A stretch of DNA of 57,962 nucleotides from Bacillus tuaregi (GCF_900104575.1 NZ_LT629719.1:1-57962), one strand, 5' to 3'. Shown: positions 7,755 to 16,599, counted from the stretch's first letter. A program made the numbers and translations. The notes: a model not told the origin generated them from the letters alone.

Positions 7755-9356
7755 CTACTCCTTTCTTAAATCAACTATTGTTTCCTTATCGTCAATCCAA
7801 TGCATACAAAAGGACATTGGTGTTATCGCTTTTACACGTACTACCCATGCCCTTAAGAATGAAATATTTCGAAGTTCTTTTTGTAATTGTTTAGATGGAT
7901 CCCTCACTGCATCTAGTTCCTTGAGTTTTGTCTTTGCTTCTTCTCTTAATGCAAAATCTTGATCCAGAAGCTCCCACCAATCCTCCCTTATCTTTAGTTC
8001 TTTTTCAATAGATGCTCTTTTTGATGCCAGTTCCCCAAGTTTCTCATCTGTACTATCCGCTTCAGACCCATTGGCATTAATAAGTGCAATATTCTCTTCT
8101 AATAAAATTTGTTCTAAATCCAAGCGAAGTCTGTTGTAAGAAAAGTCCCTTGCAGCAACAGCTCTTGTAAGATCCTTTTTCATTCTCTCCATGTCGTACA
8201 TAAACCGTGCCAGCCGGTAACGCTCGAGAAAAGCATCTTGCATGGCTTCCCTAATCACTTCTTCCTTAATACTTCCCATGGTACACAACTCTTTGCTTCT
8301 TACGTTATTCTCACAGCGCCATCTAACAATCCCTTTGCAAATGAATCGATGTAAATTCCCCCCGCATTTCCCACATTGAATCCGGCTGGAAAGCGGGTAG
8401 CGATTTACCTTTTTATTTTTATTCGGTTTTTTACGCCTCTCTAGTTCCCGCTGGACTGCTTCAAATGTTTCTCGGCTCACAATCGGTGCATGGTGGTTCT
8501 CGATAAAATACTGATTTCGTTCTCCATTATTGGCCACTCTCTTATGGGAAAGGTAACTTTCCGTATAATATTTCTGGCAAATGACATCTCCTGTGTAGTC
8601 CCGATTGAGTAGCATCAACCGAACTGTGGTGGAAGACCAGTCTGTTCGTCCGTTAATTTTTTTATATCTCTTTTTTATGAATTGCTTAGCAATTTGAGCA
8701 GGTGTCTTTCCATTCATTGCCTCTTCAAATGCTTCTCGAACAATGTGCGCTTCTTCTTCTATGATGATCCATTCTTTCTTTTCGTTTTTTTGGTAGCCAA
8801 GCTTTCTAACAAAGACTGGTTCACCTCTTTCATACCGCTTTTCTAATGCCCAGTTTATATTCTCCGAAATACTTCGGCTCTCTTCCTGTGCTGTCGCAGA
8901 TAACATGGTGAGAATAAATTCGCTAGCCATATCGCCTGTGTCTATATTTTCTTTGTCAAAAATAATTCGAACTCCCAACTCAGTCAGCTCTCGAATCGTG
9001 TTAATGGCGTCAAGTACATTCCTCGCAAATCTGGACACCGATTTGCAAAGGATGATATCAATTTTCTTTTCATAAGCGTGTCGAATCATTCTATTAAAGC
9101 CTGGTCGCTTCGCCATCGAAGTCCCAGACCTTCCTTGGTCTGTATAAATGTCAACCATCTTCCAACCCGGTGTGGAGCGAATTAATTGAGTGTAATGTGT
9201 CTTTTGGTTATCAAAAGATCCTTCTTGTTCATCTAAGAGGCTGCTGACTCGTACATATGCAGCCACTCTTAATTTCTTAGGTTGTTCTGCTGGTGGATCC
9301 ATTAATGAAAGGCCACCTGCACTTTGCCCAAATGAACCAAACAATGCTTCTGCCAT
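7755..9356 (-). CDS. Large serine recombinase, first gene of the triplet
   Basis: A 533-residue large serine recombinase. The ATG at 9356 follows AAAGGAGG. Ser38 sits in YVRVS, and a SRFARN motif follows about 70 residues later. The recombinase domain, a zinc ribbon (CGKCGG, then CENN and LCTMG) and a C-terminal coiled coil with several Glu/Lys-rich helices complete the protein. It begins with an extra 25-residue tail rich in Gly and Ser before the catalytic domain. It is the promoter-proximal gene of the operon. Its upstream region carries a promoter-like element identical in two blocks to the one upstream of 25856, and a terminator isolates the operon from the lysis genes. Confidence 0.95.
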   Translation of the reverse strand: MAEALFGSFGQSAGGLSLMDPPAEQPKKLRVAAYVRVSSLLDEQEGSFDNQKTHYTQLIRSTPGWKMVDIYTDQGRSGTSMAKRPGFNRMIRHAYEKKIDIILCKSVSRFARNVLDAINTIRELTELGVRIIFDKENIDTGDMASEFILTMLSATAQEESRSISENINWALEKRYERGEPVFVRKLGYQKNEKKEWIIIEEEAHIVREAFEEAMNGKTPAQIAKQFIKKRYKKINGRTDWSSTTVRLMLLNRDYTGDVICQKYYTESYLSHKRVANNGERNQYFIENHHAPIVSRETFEAVQRELERRKKPNKNKKVNRYPLSSRIQCGKCGGNLHRFICKGIVRWRCENNVRSKELCTMGSIKEEVIREAMQDAFLERYRLARFMYDMERMKKDLTRAVAARDFSYNRLRLDLEQILLEENIALINANGSEADSTDEKLGELASKRASIEKELKIREDWWELLDQDFALREEAKTKLKELDAVRDPSKQLQKELRNISFLRAWVVRVKAITPMSFCMHWIDDKETIVDLRKE

Positions 9357-9407
9357 GTTTTTGCCTCCTTTCAAATTTTAGCCCTATTTCTTAACACCTG
9401 GCTTCTT

Positions 9408-9464
9408 CTATTCAATCTGGCTCCCCAAAAGAAACTGCTGAATCCGCTCTGCATCAAGGTTCAT
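9408..9464 (-). CDS. Possible short leader ORF before the recombinases
   Basis: An 18-codon frame (ATG at 9464, stop at 9408) begins inside the stop of a 12-codon frame (TGATGA overlap), both in the 5' leader of the recombinase operon. The Shine-Dalgarno match (AAGAAG) is weak and there is no homology I can name. It could be a real leader peptide, an excisionase remnant or chance. Confidence 0.2.
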   Translation of the reverse strand: MNLDAERIQQFLLGSQIE

Positions 9465-9483
9465 CAGCTTCTTTGGTTATTGT

Positions 9484-9515
9484 ATATATCACTTAATTCC
9501 ATCCTAATAGCAAGT
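9484..9515 (-). promoter_or_regulatory. Promoter-like element C of a three-copy family
   Basis: On the minus strand, ACTTGCTATTA, eleven variable bases, then AGTGATATAT. Both blocks and the spacing are identical to the element at 25888-25919 and nearly identical to that at 24636-24667. TTGCTA would be the -35 and the TG-containing AT block an extended -10, although the spacing is longer than usual for SigA. It lies about 130 bases upstream of the first recombinase and downstream of the lysis terminator. Confidence 0.6.
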
Positions 9516-9535
9516 AATTAAATGGATAAAAAGCA

Positions 9536-9569
9536 GAAAAAGAGCTGATATCCTGAGAATTATCAGCCC
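9536..9569 (-). terminator. Terminator after the endolysin gene
   Basis: A nine-base stem (9542-9550 with 9561-9569, one G-U) is followed by five T residues on the minus strand, 14 bases past the stop of the amidase gene. It closes the structural and lysis transcript before the recombinase operon. Confidence 0.8.
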
Positions 9570-9582
9570 TTATAATCCCGCT

Positions 9583-10569
9583 TTAACCCTTCTTAATAAA
9601 GCCGTCAAATCCAGCTTTCTTCACTTTGTCTAGCAATACTTCTGCATTCTCTTTATTAGAAAAAGCTCCTATCTGGACCCTATACAGACTATTGCTTTCA
9701 ATTGGCTTTTTGACTTCTTTAGACTTCGAAACTATGACAATCAATGAACCCACATCAATCCAACTCATAATCCCCGCAGATTCTTTACCTTTCTTCTTAT
9801 CTACTTTTTTACCCAGCAGTACACAAGTCTTCCCACCTTTAACGACCGGTTTCCCATTTGAAACAACCTGAGTCACCTTATGATAGGATCCTGTTTTCAC
9901 CCAAGATGGAATTGTCGCCCCACCGGGATAATACTTACTTGCTGAAAACTTCACTTCCACTACATCTCCTACTTGAATCGAAGTTGGTGAGCTTGATGTA
10001 CTACTAGTTTTATTTAATGCGGCACCCACTGCTGCTCGGAAAGAATTCATACTTTCCCCATGCTTAGGGAACCAATGCATCACATCCGCATGGTTACTGG
10101 CAATTCCCTTTTTACTTCCCTCTGAGTGACAGATAATATCCTTTTCAGTAAGGCCATACTTTTGGCATAACATCACACAAAGTTCCACCGCATTTTGCCA
10201 AGCCTTTCTAAAATAAGCCTCATTCTTTGAAACGTTATAGCCCACCATCGCAGATCCTTTTCCATAAGAAAACCCACCTGGCTCACAAATCTCAAAACCA
10301 ATGTGCGTATTATTTGCACTTCCACCAGCATGCCAGCCACGGTGGTTCCAAGGTAAGTACTGCCATACCCCTTTGTCATCAACAAAAGCATGGACACAAA
10401 CCTGTCGATTGGTTTCACCGGCCTTGAACGATTTATTCCAACGACTAAACCAGTCTGCCGCCATGACACCTGGGGTTGCAGTAGAGTGGACCATAATTCC
10501 TTTAGGAGCGATTTTCCTTCCAGCTGTAAAGCAATCATTTCTGGTCATATACTTAGTGTTTAGTTTCAT
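9583..10569 (-). CDS. Phage endolysin, N-acetylmuramoyl-L-alanine amidase
   Basis: A 328-residue endolysin that cuts the amide bond between N-acetylmuramic acid and L-alanine in peptidoglycan. The ATG at 10569 is preceded by AAAGGGG. The N-terminal half is an Amidase_2 (PGRP-like) zinc domain with VHST, VHAF, RGWHAGG and CHSEG segments that supply the metal-binding histidines. A middle region (IQVGDVVEV, YHKV) resembles an SH3-like wall-binding module. The C-terminal 35 residues (YRVQIGAFSNKENA) form a SPOR-type domain that binds denuded glycan. No signal peptide is seen, so release depends on the holin encoded just upstream, whose stop codon overlaps this start by 17 bases. Confidence 0.93.
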   Translation of the reverse strand: MKLNTKYMTRNDCFTAGRKIAPKGIMVHSTATPGVMAADWFSRWNKSFKAGETNRQVCVHAFVDDKGVWQYLPWNHRGWHAGGSANNTHIGFEICEPGGFSYGKGSAMVGYNVSKNEAYFRKAWQNAVELCVMLCQKYGLTEKDIICHSEGSKKGIASNHADVMHWFPKHGESMNSFRAAVGAALNKTSSTSSSPTSIQVGDVVEVKFSASKYYPGGATIPSWVKTGSYHKVTQVVSNGKPVVKGGKTCVLLGKKVDKKKGKESAGIMSWIDVGSLIVIVSKSKEVKKPIESNSLYRVQIGAFSNKENAEVLLDKVKKAGFDGFIKKG

Positions 10570-10987
10570 TCTTATCTTCCCCTTTCGCTTTTCCATGCAA
10601 TTGAGCTAAGACATCTTTCAGCTTCTGTGGGATAGGTAGTCCAATCCTCGAGGAATTTTCTATAATGCTGATCCCCTCATTTGAAAGATAAAAAAAGATG
10701 ACGGCTGTGCGAATGACACTACCTTCACCAATGAGTCGGCTATCAATGATATGAGCAATCCCGACTAGAATAAAAATAAGGATCTTTTTGAAAATTCCTC
10801 TCGCACCAATTTCACTGGAAAGCTCTCGATTGATAATCGCAACCATAATTCCAGTTATATAATCAACAATTACAAAGATAATTAGGGCATATAGGAATCC
10901 GTCTAAGCCGCCAAGAAACCACCCCAACCATCCACCCAGTGCTGCAATTGCTGTTTGTACAAATACCCAAGCTTCTTTTATTGCCAT
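10553..10987 (-). CDS. Phage holin (Phage_holin_4 type)
   Basis: A 144-residue membrane protein that forms holes in the cytoplasmic membrane and lets the endolysin out. The ATG at 10987 follows GAGGGGAG. There are three or four hydrophobic helices within residues 5-100: an amphipathic N-terminal segment, then LYALIIFVIVDYITGIMV, ILIFILVGIAHII and a segment near AVIFFYLSNEGIS. The DYITG and SNEG motifs mark the Phage_holin_4 (toxin secretion/lysis) family. The C-terminus is charged (KGEDKNETK), as usual for holins. It overlaps the amidase gene. Confidence 0.92.
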   Translation of the reverse strand: MAIKEAWVFVQTAIAALGGWLGWFLGGLDGFLYALIIFVIVDYITGIMVAIINRELSSEIGARGIFKKILIFILVGIAHIIDSRLIGEGSVIRTAVIFFYLSNEGISIIENSSRIGLPIPQKLKDVLAQLHGKAKGEDKNETKH

Positions 10988-11023
10988 GTTTCTCCCCTCG
11001 CTCTCAATCAATTTTATCTATAT

Positions 11024-11063
11024 AAAAAAGACGCCTGTGACCTGAATAGCCACAAAGCGCCTG
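11024..11063 (-). terminator. Terminator between tail fibre and holin genes
   Basis: An imperfect GC-rich hairpin (minus-strand arms GGCGCTTTGTGGC and GTCACAGGCGTC) ends in six T residues. It follows the stop of the tail fibre gene and precedes the holin start, so lysis expression may depend on read-through. Confidence 0.7.
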
Positions 11064-11080
11064 TATTTTCTTGAGTTATT

Positions 11081-12139
11081 TTAATACGGTGCATAATAAA
11101 CATAACCACTACACTTCACATAAAATCCATCGCCCGGTACATAAATAGCTCCACCAAAGGTATCAGAATTTGTTGTGGTGAACCCTGGCTGTTTTACACC
11201 TTCCCATGTTAAGCCATCCGCCGATACATACAGCATCCCTTCATTGAAAAGAGCGTATTTCCCCCAATCCTCCATCCATATGATGTTTTCTGGATCTGGA
11301 ATGCGGTTATCCGCTAGATTCCCTACATGAGAAAGGTTCGTTTCCGTAAGCTCAGTGGCACTATCGTTCATTACACAAAGTTTGACATGGAATGTTCCAC
11401 TAACGTAGCGGTACTTCATCACAAAGAGTTTGTCGTGAATGGACCGGATAAACATATAGTAAGTATTTAAATCTTCAGGAATAGTTGTCGTCCAAGAGCC
11501 AGGGCTGGAGGTACTTGCTACTGCAATCGAACGATCCCCACCGACAACTCCGACAAATTTTCCTTTATGTGTCGTCATGTAACTAAAGATAGGAACCGAT
11601 GAACCATCCGCTCCCACTAAAGTCCATTCTGTTCTTTCTGTTAATGAATCAAAACTGTAGTACACCGGAGATTTATAGTACCACCAACTAACAACCCCAG
11701 AGCCCCTACTAGAATCATAGGCCCCTGTGGTCATCGAGTTCTGTGCTCCTTGGCAATAACCGGCATTATGCCAAGTGATTCCATCAAAAGAAGCAATAAT
11801 GTTCGCCATGCCTGTAATCTTGGCTAAAAACACCCCGTCCCCAGCCCATAAAACCTCAGGTGCTCCGTAGCTCCACCAAGGAACACTAGCCACGGTCCAT
11901 TTGCCTGTGCTTTTATTAAAATAAGACATATATGGTGTTTTGGCATGATAAACGGCAATCTGAGCATTCCCGTTGTCATGAACCTTAATTTGTGTTTCAC
12001 TGCCATACTTGGTATAACCAAAATCATGATAGTATTTTCTTTGCCAACTCAATGTGGGGATAGGAAGAATGAGTTCGCCTCTGCCACCAAAAGCTGCCCA
12101 AATCGCTAATGTATTATTAAAATTCCTATGATAACTCAT
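11081..12139 (-). CDS. Tail fibre or tip protein with Asp-box (BNR) propeller repeats
   Basis: A 352-residue protein whose start overlaps the stop of the upstream tail gene (ATGA). Two clear Asp-box motifs of the S-x-D-G-x-T-W form are seen, SFDGITW and SADGLTW, with weaker copies in between and many regularly spaced Trp and Tyr residues. This is the signature of a sialidase-like beta-propeller. Its position after the tail-tip gene and before the holin suggests a receptor-binding or glycan-binding tip protein. The full set of sialidase catalytic residues is not evident, so binding is more likely than hydrolysis. Confidence 0.75.
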   Translation of the reverse strand: MSYHRNFNNTLAIWAAFGGRGELILPIPTLSWQRKYYHDFGYTKYGSETQIKVHDNGNAQIAVYHAKTPYMSYFNKSTGKWTVASVPWWSYGAPEVLWAGDGVFLAKITGMANIIASFDGITWHNAGYCQGAQNSMTTGAYDSSRGSGVVSWWYYKSPVYYSFDSLTERTEWTLVGADGSSVPIFSYMTTHKGKFVGVVGGDRSIAVASTSSPGSWTTTIPEDLNTYYMFIRSIHDKLFVMKYRYVSGTFHVKLCVMNDSATELTETNLSHVGNLADNRIPDPENIIWMEDWGKYALFNEGMLYVSADGLTWEGVKQPGFTTTNSDTFGGAIYVPGDGFYVKCSGYVYYAPY

Positions 12140-13293
12140 CCCTCCACCACCTTTTCAATTCCGGTAATTCTGCCACTGCTATCTGTCGAATAGTTATAAC
12201 TAGCAGTCTCTCCATCTGCATACGTAATTTCAAATCTTGAAGCATCGACCAACAAAGTGGACACTTCTTTTAATAACAACTCTGAAAAAATATCTTCCAA
12301 AGTAATGCTCGTAATCCTTCCATTGCTATCAGTGGTGTAACTATAGTCGGCAAAGTATTGATGTGTATCCCCTTTTTCAACTTCATAGGTTACATGAATC
12401 ATGCTGCCATCAATCGTCAAATTCTTCACGATGGTATAAGAAATGCCGAGCTGGTCCATTTGGTACTGCAAACCATCAACAGAACTCCCTACCTCAGTCA
12501 GTGAACTTTCCACCTTGTTCATGGAATTTTCAATCCGATAAAAGGTGTCTGAAATACTCGGCTTGTACCTACCAACCTCAACTCGAATATCGTAACGATA
12601 AAAAGGATTATATTCTAATAAAATAATTCTCGTCTTCACATCAATGCCTAGAGGTCTGAAAACAATGTGCACATTATCTCCTACTCTAAGATTTAAGAGC
12701 TTGAAAAAGGAAATGCTATACGAGGACGCATTTTCCCTTGAATCATGGGAGACCGATACGTCCGTAACGTTTTTTGAATCCATGACTGGTTGATACACAC
12801 TACTACCACGATGTTTGCGAATGTTAATCTGGTAGCCGTCGTATTCAATCTCGCCACCTAGGATGGCTATATACTGCTTAAGTGCTGCCCTTCTTGTCAC
12901 TTCCTGATTAATTTTCATCGTGCAGGTTTCTGTAAAATCAACGATTCCTGCAGAAAAAGGAGTCCCTGAAAGTAACTGATTTAGTCCAGCTTTGGGGTCT
13001 CCAGTGAAATCAAATTCATCTATATTAAAAATCTCGTCATTTAAGATGTAAGATACATGTTCACAAGTTACCGAACATACTGGAAGGCTTCCTTGTAACG
13101 ACTTTGCTATTTGTACGATTTCAAAATATTGATCGTTTAGTTTTGCCAGCTGTTTTGTTTTTAAAGCAAGGGCAGACTTGGCTAATACGGTAAACGATAA
13201 AGTTAGCTCGCCTTCAAGTGTTTCTCTCAAGTTCGCTGACATTACTTTTCTGATCGTTTGAATAAGTGTACTTCCTGCATAGATTTCAATCAC
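12136..13293 (-). CDS. Tail-tip (Tal-like) protein
   Basis: A 385-residue tail protein with GTG start and AAAGGAGG upstream. The first 260 residues resemble the hub domains of prophage tail endopeptidase and Gp37-like siphovirus proteins, which cap the tail tube and contact the tape measure. The usual enzymatic C-terminal extension is missing. Instead the last 80 residues hold a repeated element (SYTTDSNGRIT and NYSTDSSGRIT) around 50 residues apart. A short coiled coil (MNKVESSLTEVGSSVDGLQ) joins the two parts. It follows the tape-measure gene with only 15 bases between, so no distal-tail protein gene separates them. Confidence 0.75.
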   Translation of the reverse strand: MIEIYAGSTLIQTIRKVMSANLRETLEGELTLSFTVLAKSALALKTKQLAKLNDQYFEIVQIAKSLQGSLPVCSVTCEHVSYILNDEIFNIDEFDFTGDPKAGLNQLLSGTPFSAGIVDFTETCTMKINQEVTRRAALKQYIAILGGEIEYDGYQINIRKHRGSSVYQPVMDSKNVTDVSVSHDSRENASSYSISFFKLLNLRVGDNVHIVFRPLGIDVKTRIILLEYNPFYRYDIRVEVGRYKPSISDTFYRIENSMNKVESSLTEVGSSVDGLQYQMDQLGISYTIVKNLTIDGSMIHVTYEVEKGDTHQYFADYSYTTDSNGRITSITLEDIFSELLLKEVSTLLVDASRFEITYADGETASYNYSTDSSGRITGIEKVVEG

Positions 13294-13308
13294 CAGTCTG
13301 CCCTCCTT

Positions 13309-15909
13309 TTACGAACCTGCAACTCCTAAGTTTCTGACGGTCACTGTATTTTGGTTCCATTGAAGCTGGGCAATAATCCGAGTTAATACATTCCCATCGA
13401 TCGTTAATGGAATTGTGACATCAAATGATGCACCACTCTTTCCTCCCTCAACTCCAGTGACCACACTATCCATATTCAAATCAAAATCAGTAGGAATGGC
13501 GCCTTCCATTTCCTTTTCTACATTGCCCATGGTATCAGAGAATCCAACACCAATCCCTTCGCCCATGTTCTCCCCGATACCAGCGAAGACTCTGGAAGGT
13601 GAGCGAATTCCAAGGATCCCTTTTACACTACTGACAATACCTCCGACAAAGTTGCTGACCTTATCTTTAATCCAACCAACCATGGAAGAAATCCCATTCC
13701 AAAGCCCTCGGACGATGTTTACCCCTACTTGACCAATTGAAATGGCTGCTTTTCCAATACCTACAATAATTGCAGAAACGATCTGTGGTAACTGTGCCAC
13801 AAGCTGAGGAACCGCCCGGATTAAACCCGCAGCTAATTGAATGATTAGCTTAATGCCCATCTCAACTATCTTTGGTAGATTACTAGTAATAAAATTTATA
13901 ATTGATGAAATAATGGCTGGAAGAGCCTCAATTAATCTAGGTAATGCATTTAAAATTCCAACAGCAAGGCCTTCAATAATTTTAAAAGCTGCATCTAAAA
14001 TCATACCGAGATTATTTATGATTGTTTCAACGATTAATAGAATTGCTGCTACAATCGATGGAATCAAGTTTGGCAGGGCCTCACCAATACCAGTAGCCAG
14101 GGTCACAATCATAGTGAGTGCCGCTTCGATTAATGCAGGCAGATTGGCAATAATTCCATCTACTAAACTAAGAACTAGGTAAAGAGCTCCTTCTGTGATT
14201 TGAGGTAGAGCCTCAATAAGTCCCTGAAGTAGAGTCGTTACAATTTGCATGGCGGAATCAATGATCATTGGGAGGTTTTCTACAATGGCACCGACAAGGG
14301 ACATAATGATTTGAAGCCCTAATGTAACAAATTGAGGTAGTTGCTCTGTAATTAGTTCTGTAATACCAGCAACCGTCTCACCAATAACTTCAGCGATCTT
14401 CTCAAAATCCCCATCCGCCTCATTAATGCCATTGGAAAGACCAGAAAATAAATCAGTTATTCCTGAGGACACTTCACTTACAGCGGGTAAAAACACCCCT
14501 TGCAAGGAACGTTTTACTCCTTCAATTCCATCGGTCAAGTTATCGTATTTCACTTCTGTGATTTGGGCCAATGCATCACCACTAGCTACGGTACTGTCTT
14601 TTATCCCTGCAAGTACAGGTAATACATTAGCTTCTAAATCTTCAAACTGTGTACCAAATAGCTGAACACCTATCGTATTTTTGAGGAGAGGATCTTCAAT
14701 TTCCTGTAGCTTTTCAATGACACTGAAAAAAGCAGCATTGGCTGTTTCGCCACCCTCCGCAAACTTCCTTGTCATTTCTTCCGCATTGAGACCTAAGGCC
14801 GTGAAGGCTTCCATACTCGTTGTACTTCCGTCTTTTGCCCGTATGTTAAATTCCTTTACAGCATCCCCGACCTTATCAATACTAAATGCTCCGCTTTCTG
14901 CACCACCTATTAAACTAGCAATAAACTCATCGGCACTAAGACCAAGGGAAGCATATTGAACAGAGTATTCATTCAGGGTATCCAACAAATCTCCGTTTTT
15001 ATCAGCCCCATTTTGTGCACCCGTTGCAATGATGTTGTAGGCTTCATCAGCTGAGATACCGAAGTTTTTCATAAGAGCACTTGCCGCTCTAGCAGATTCC
15101 TGCATATCAAAGTCAAAAGTTTTTCTCAATGCAAAACCGGACTCGGTGGCTTTTTCTAGCTCTTCACCCATGAGTCCGGTTATCTTTTGAACCTCTGAAA
15201 TCCCTACTGCCACATCATCCAAGCTATCACCGAAATTGTGCTTGTACACATTTTGAGCAACCTTACCCAATTCCTCGAGTTCAGCCCCTGTTGCGCCTGT
15301 TGAAGCAGAGATTTGGTTTACGGCCATATTGTACTCATCACCAAGTTTAATCAGGCTAGCCCCTGTAGCAACTGCAGCTGTTCCAATTGCGGCCACTGCT
15401 GCACCAATAGTTGCTCCTATCCCTTTCAAGACACCACCCAACTTTTCAAAGCGACCGGATGCATCTTCTGTCTGATCTGCTGCATTTTCAACTTCATCAG
15501 CAAACTCCTCAACTTCTCCCTCAGCATCATTGAACCCTTCGTTCAACTCTTGAATGGCTTGATTATTATTTTCCAGCTCCCGCTCCATCTTCATCAATTC
15601 GGATTTAGCGTTATTGAGCTGAATTTGCCAATTTTGAGTACGTCTGTCGTTCTCTCCAAAAGAATCTGCCGCATTTCTAAGTGCCGCTTCTAATGTACTG
15701 ATCTTATCCTTTTGGGCATCAACTGACTTGGTGAGCGCTCCATTTCTTGCAGTCAGTGCCTCAATCGATTGATCTTGCCTATCAAATTGGGCGGTTACAA
15801 GTTTCATTTCACTGCCTAATACTTTGAAATTCCGATTGATATCTCTTAGAGCATTCTTAAAATCTTTCTCTCCTTCAACACCAATCCGAAGTCCGAAATT
15901 GTCTGCCAC
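13309..15909 (-). CDS. Tail tape measure protein
   Basis: An 866-residue tape measure protein that sets tail length and is ejected with the DNA. The GTG at 15909 is chosen because GGGGAGG lies seven bases upstream; an ATG at 15948 would put this site inside the gene. Residues up to about 140 form a long coiled coil. A TP901-1-type domain with GATGAELEELG and FDFDMQESA follows. The region from about 510 to 740 is a run of hydrophobic repeats about 38 residues long (LPxIIxxAxxII type), able to cross membranes. The C-terminal IRSPSRVFAGIGENMGEG motif is typical of the family. It is short for a siphovirus and follows the tail assembly chaperone pair, as expected. Confidence 0.95.
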   Translation of the reverse strand: MADNFGLRIGVEGEKDFKNALRDINRNFKVLGSEMKLVTAQFDRQDQSIEALTARNGALTKSVDAQKDKISTLEAALRNAADSFGENDRRTQNWQIQLNNAKSELMKMERELENNNQAIQELNEGFNDAEGEVEEFADEVENAADQTEDASGRFEKLGGVLKGIGATIGAAVAAIGTAAVATGASLIKLGDEYNMAVNQISASTGATGAELEELGKVAQNVYKHNFGDSLDDVAVGISEVQKITGLMGEELEKATESGFALRKTFDFDMQESARAASALMKNFGISADEAYNIIATGAQNGADKNGDLLDTLNEYSVQYASLGLSADEFIASLIGGAESGAFSIDKVGDAVKEFNIRAKDGSTTSMEAFTALGLNAEEMTRKFAEGGETANAAFFSVIEKLQEIEDPLLKNTIGVQLFGTQFEDLEANVLPVLAGIKDSTVASGDALAQITEVKYDNLTDGIEGVKRSLQGVFLPAVSEVSSGITDLFSGLSNGINEADGDFEKIAEVIGETVAGITELITEQLPQFVTLGLQIIMSLVGAIVENLPMIIDSAMQIVTTLLQGLIEALPQITEGALYLVLSLVDGIIANLPALIEAALTMIVTLATGIGEALPNLIPSIVAAILLIVETIINNLGMILDAAFKIIEGLAVGILNALPRLIEALPAIISSIINFITSNLPKIVEMGIKLIIQLAAGLIRAVPQLVAQLPQIVSAIIVGIGKAAISIGQVGVNIVRGLWNGISSMVGWIKDKVSNFVGGIVSSVKGILGIRSPSRVFAGIGENMGEGIGVGFSDTMGNVEKEMEGAIPTDFDLNMDSVVTGVEGGKSGASFDVTIPLTIDGNVLTRIIAQLQWNQNTVTVRNLGVAGS

Positions 15910-15969
15910 GACTCCACCTCCCCTCTTTTTAGGCATAAAAAAATACACCCTTTTATGAGTGCACTCAAA

Positions 15970-16583
15970 CTAAAGCCCCACTGGAATCACATCATCAATA
16001 AAAATCTCCTGCTTTGGCTTGGCTAATCCAGTAAACTGTTTATGGCATTCCCATATATCCATTAAATGACCCAAAGGCATAAGCCAAACTTCTTCTTCGC
16101 TTCGATTTAATTGAGCTGTTCCATAATAAATAAGTCGGATAAACAACTCATCATCGCTTACCCGACTTCCACGTTTTTTGCTGGTTCACTCTCGATATGC
16201 CGTTTTGTTCCTTTCAGCATACTGGCCATGATGGCATTTTTGTACTCTGCCAGTTCAAAAGGTGTGGTCAATAATTCCACTTCATCTTCCGTCAGCAACT
16301 CTTTCTTTTCACCCTTATTTCGTAGGTTGTGAATCAGAATAGACTGATTCGCTAGCAAGGTAATAAGCCAAACAATCTCATCAAGAGCCAATTCAAAGTC
16401 CTTTGTGTTCATCAGTTTGGCACCAAGATTTTCAAGGCCACCATAGCGTTTTGCGATTTCTTTTGTTGCCTTTGTGGTCAAAATTAGTTTGTATTCTTCA
16501 TCACCAACTTCAATGACAGCACTTCTTTCATCCGCTGCAAAATCAACATCTATCGGTGAAGTCTCTACTTTTTCATTCGCCAA
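15970..16583 (-). CDS. Tail assembly chaperone, long frameshift product (gpGT type)
   Basis: The short chaperone frame ends at 16158, but the slippery heptamer A AAA AAC at 16179-16173 (in zero frame GCA AAA AAC) allows a -1 shift. This continues for 67 codons to a TAG at 15970, adding a segment with DDELFIRLIYYG and WLMPLGHLMDIWECHKQ. The extension has no good start of its own and ends just before the tape measure gene, exactly where lambda-type phages place the T extension. The product would recruit the tape measure to the tube protein. The heptamer and the open -1 frame are seen directly; use of the shift is inferred from the conserved arrangement. Confidence 0.82.
16158..16583 (-). CDS. 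Tail assembly chaperone, short product (gpG type)
   Basis: A 141-residue acidic protein beginning at a TTG (16583), with AAAGGAGG ten bases upstream; no ATG fits. The sequence (EYKLILTTKATKEIAKRYGG, ITLLANQSILIHNLR) matches the phage tail assembly chaperone fold. Located between the major tail protein and the tape measure, it should bind the tape measure as a scaffold during tail polymerisation. Its last codons contain the frameshift site used for the long form. Confidence 0.85.
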   Translation of the reverse strand: MANEKVETSPIDVDFAADERSAVIEVGDEEYKLILTTKATKEIAKRYGGLENLGAKLMNTKDFELALDEIVWLITLLANQSILIHNLRNKGEKKELLTEDEVELLTTPFELAEYKNAIMASMLKGTKRHIESEPAKNVEVG

Positions 16584-16599
16584 TGTTCATCTTCCTCCT

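Noticed and set aside
10173-10538. Open reading frames in other frames or on the opposite strand inside the amidase gene
   Set aside because: They lie wholly within a strongly supported gene, have no ribosome binding site and no family resemblance. The same holds for all plus-strand frames in 1-39600 and 40400-57962.
11081-12139. Active sialidase
   Set aside because: Asp-box motifs alone mark the fold; the Arg triad and catalytic Tyr/Glu set could not be placed.
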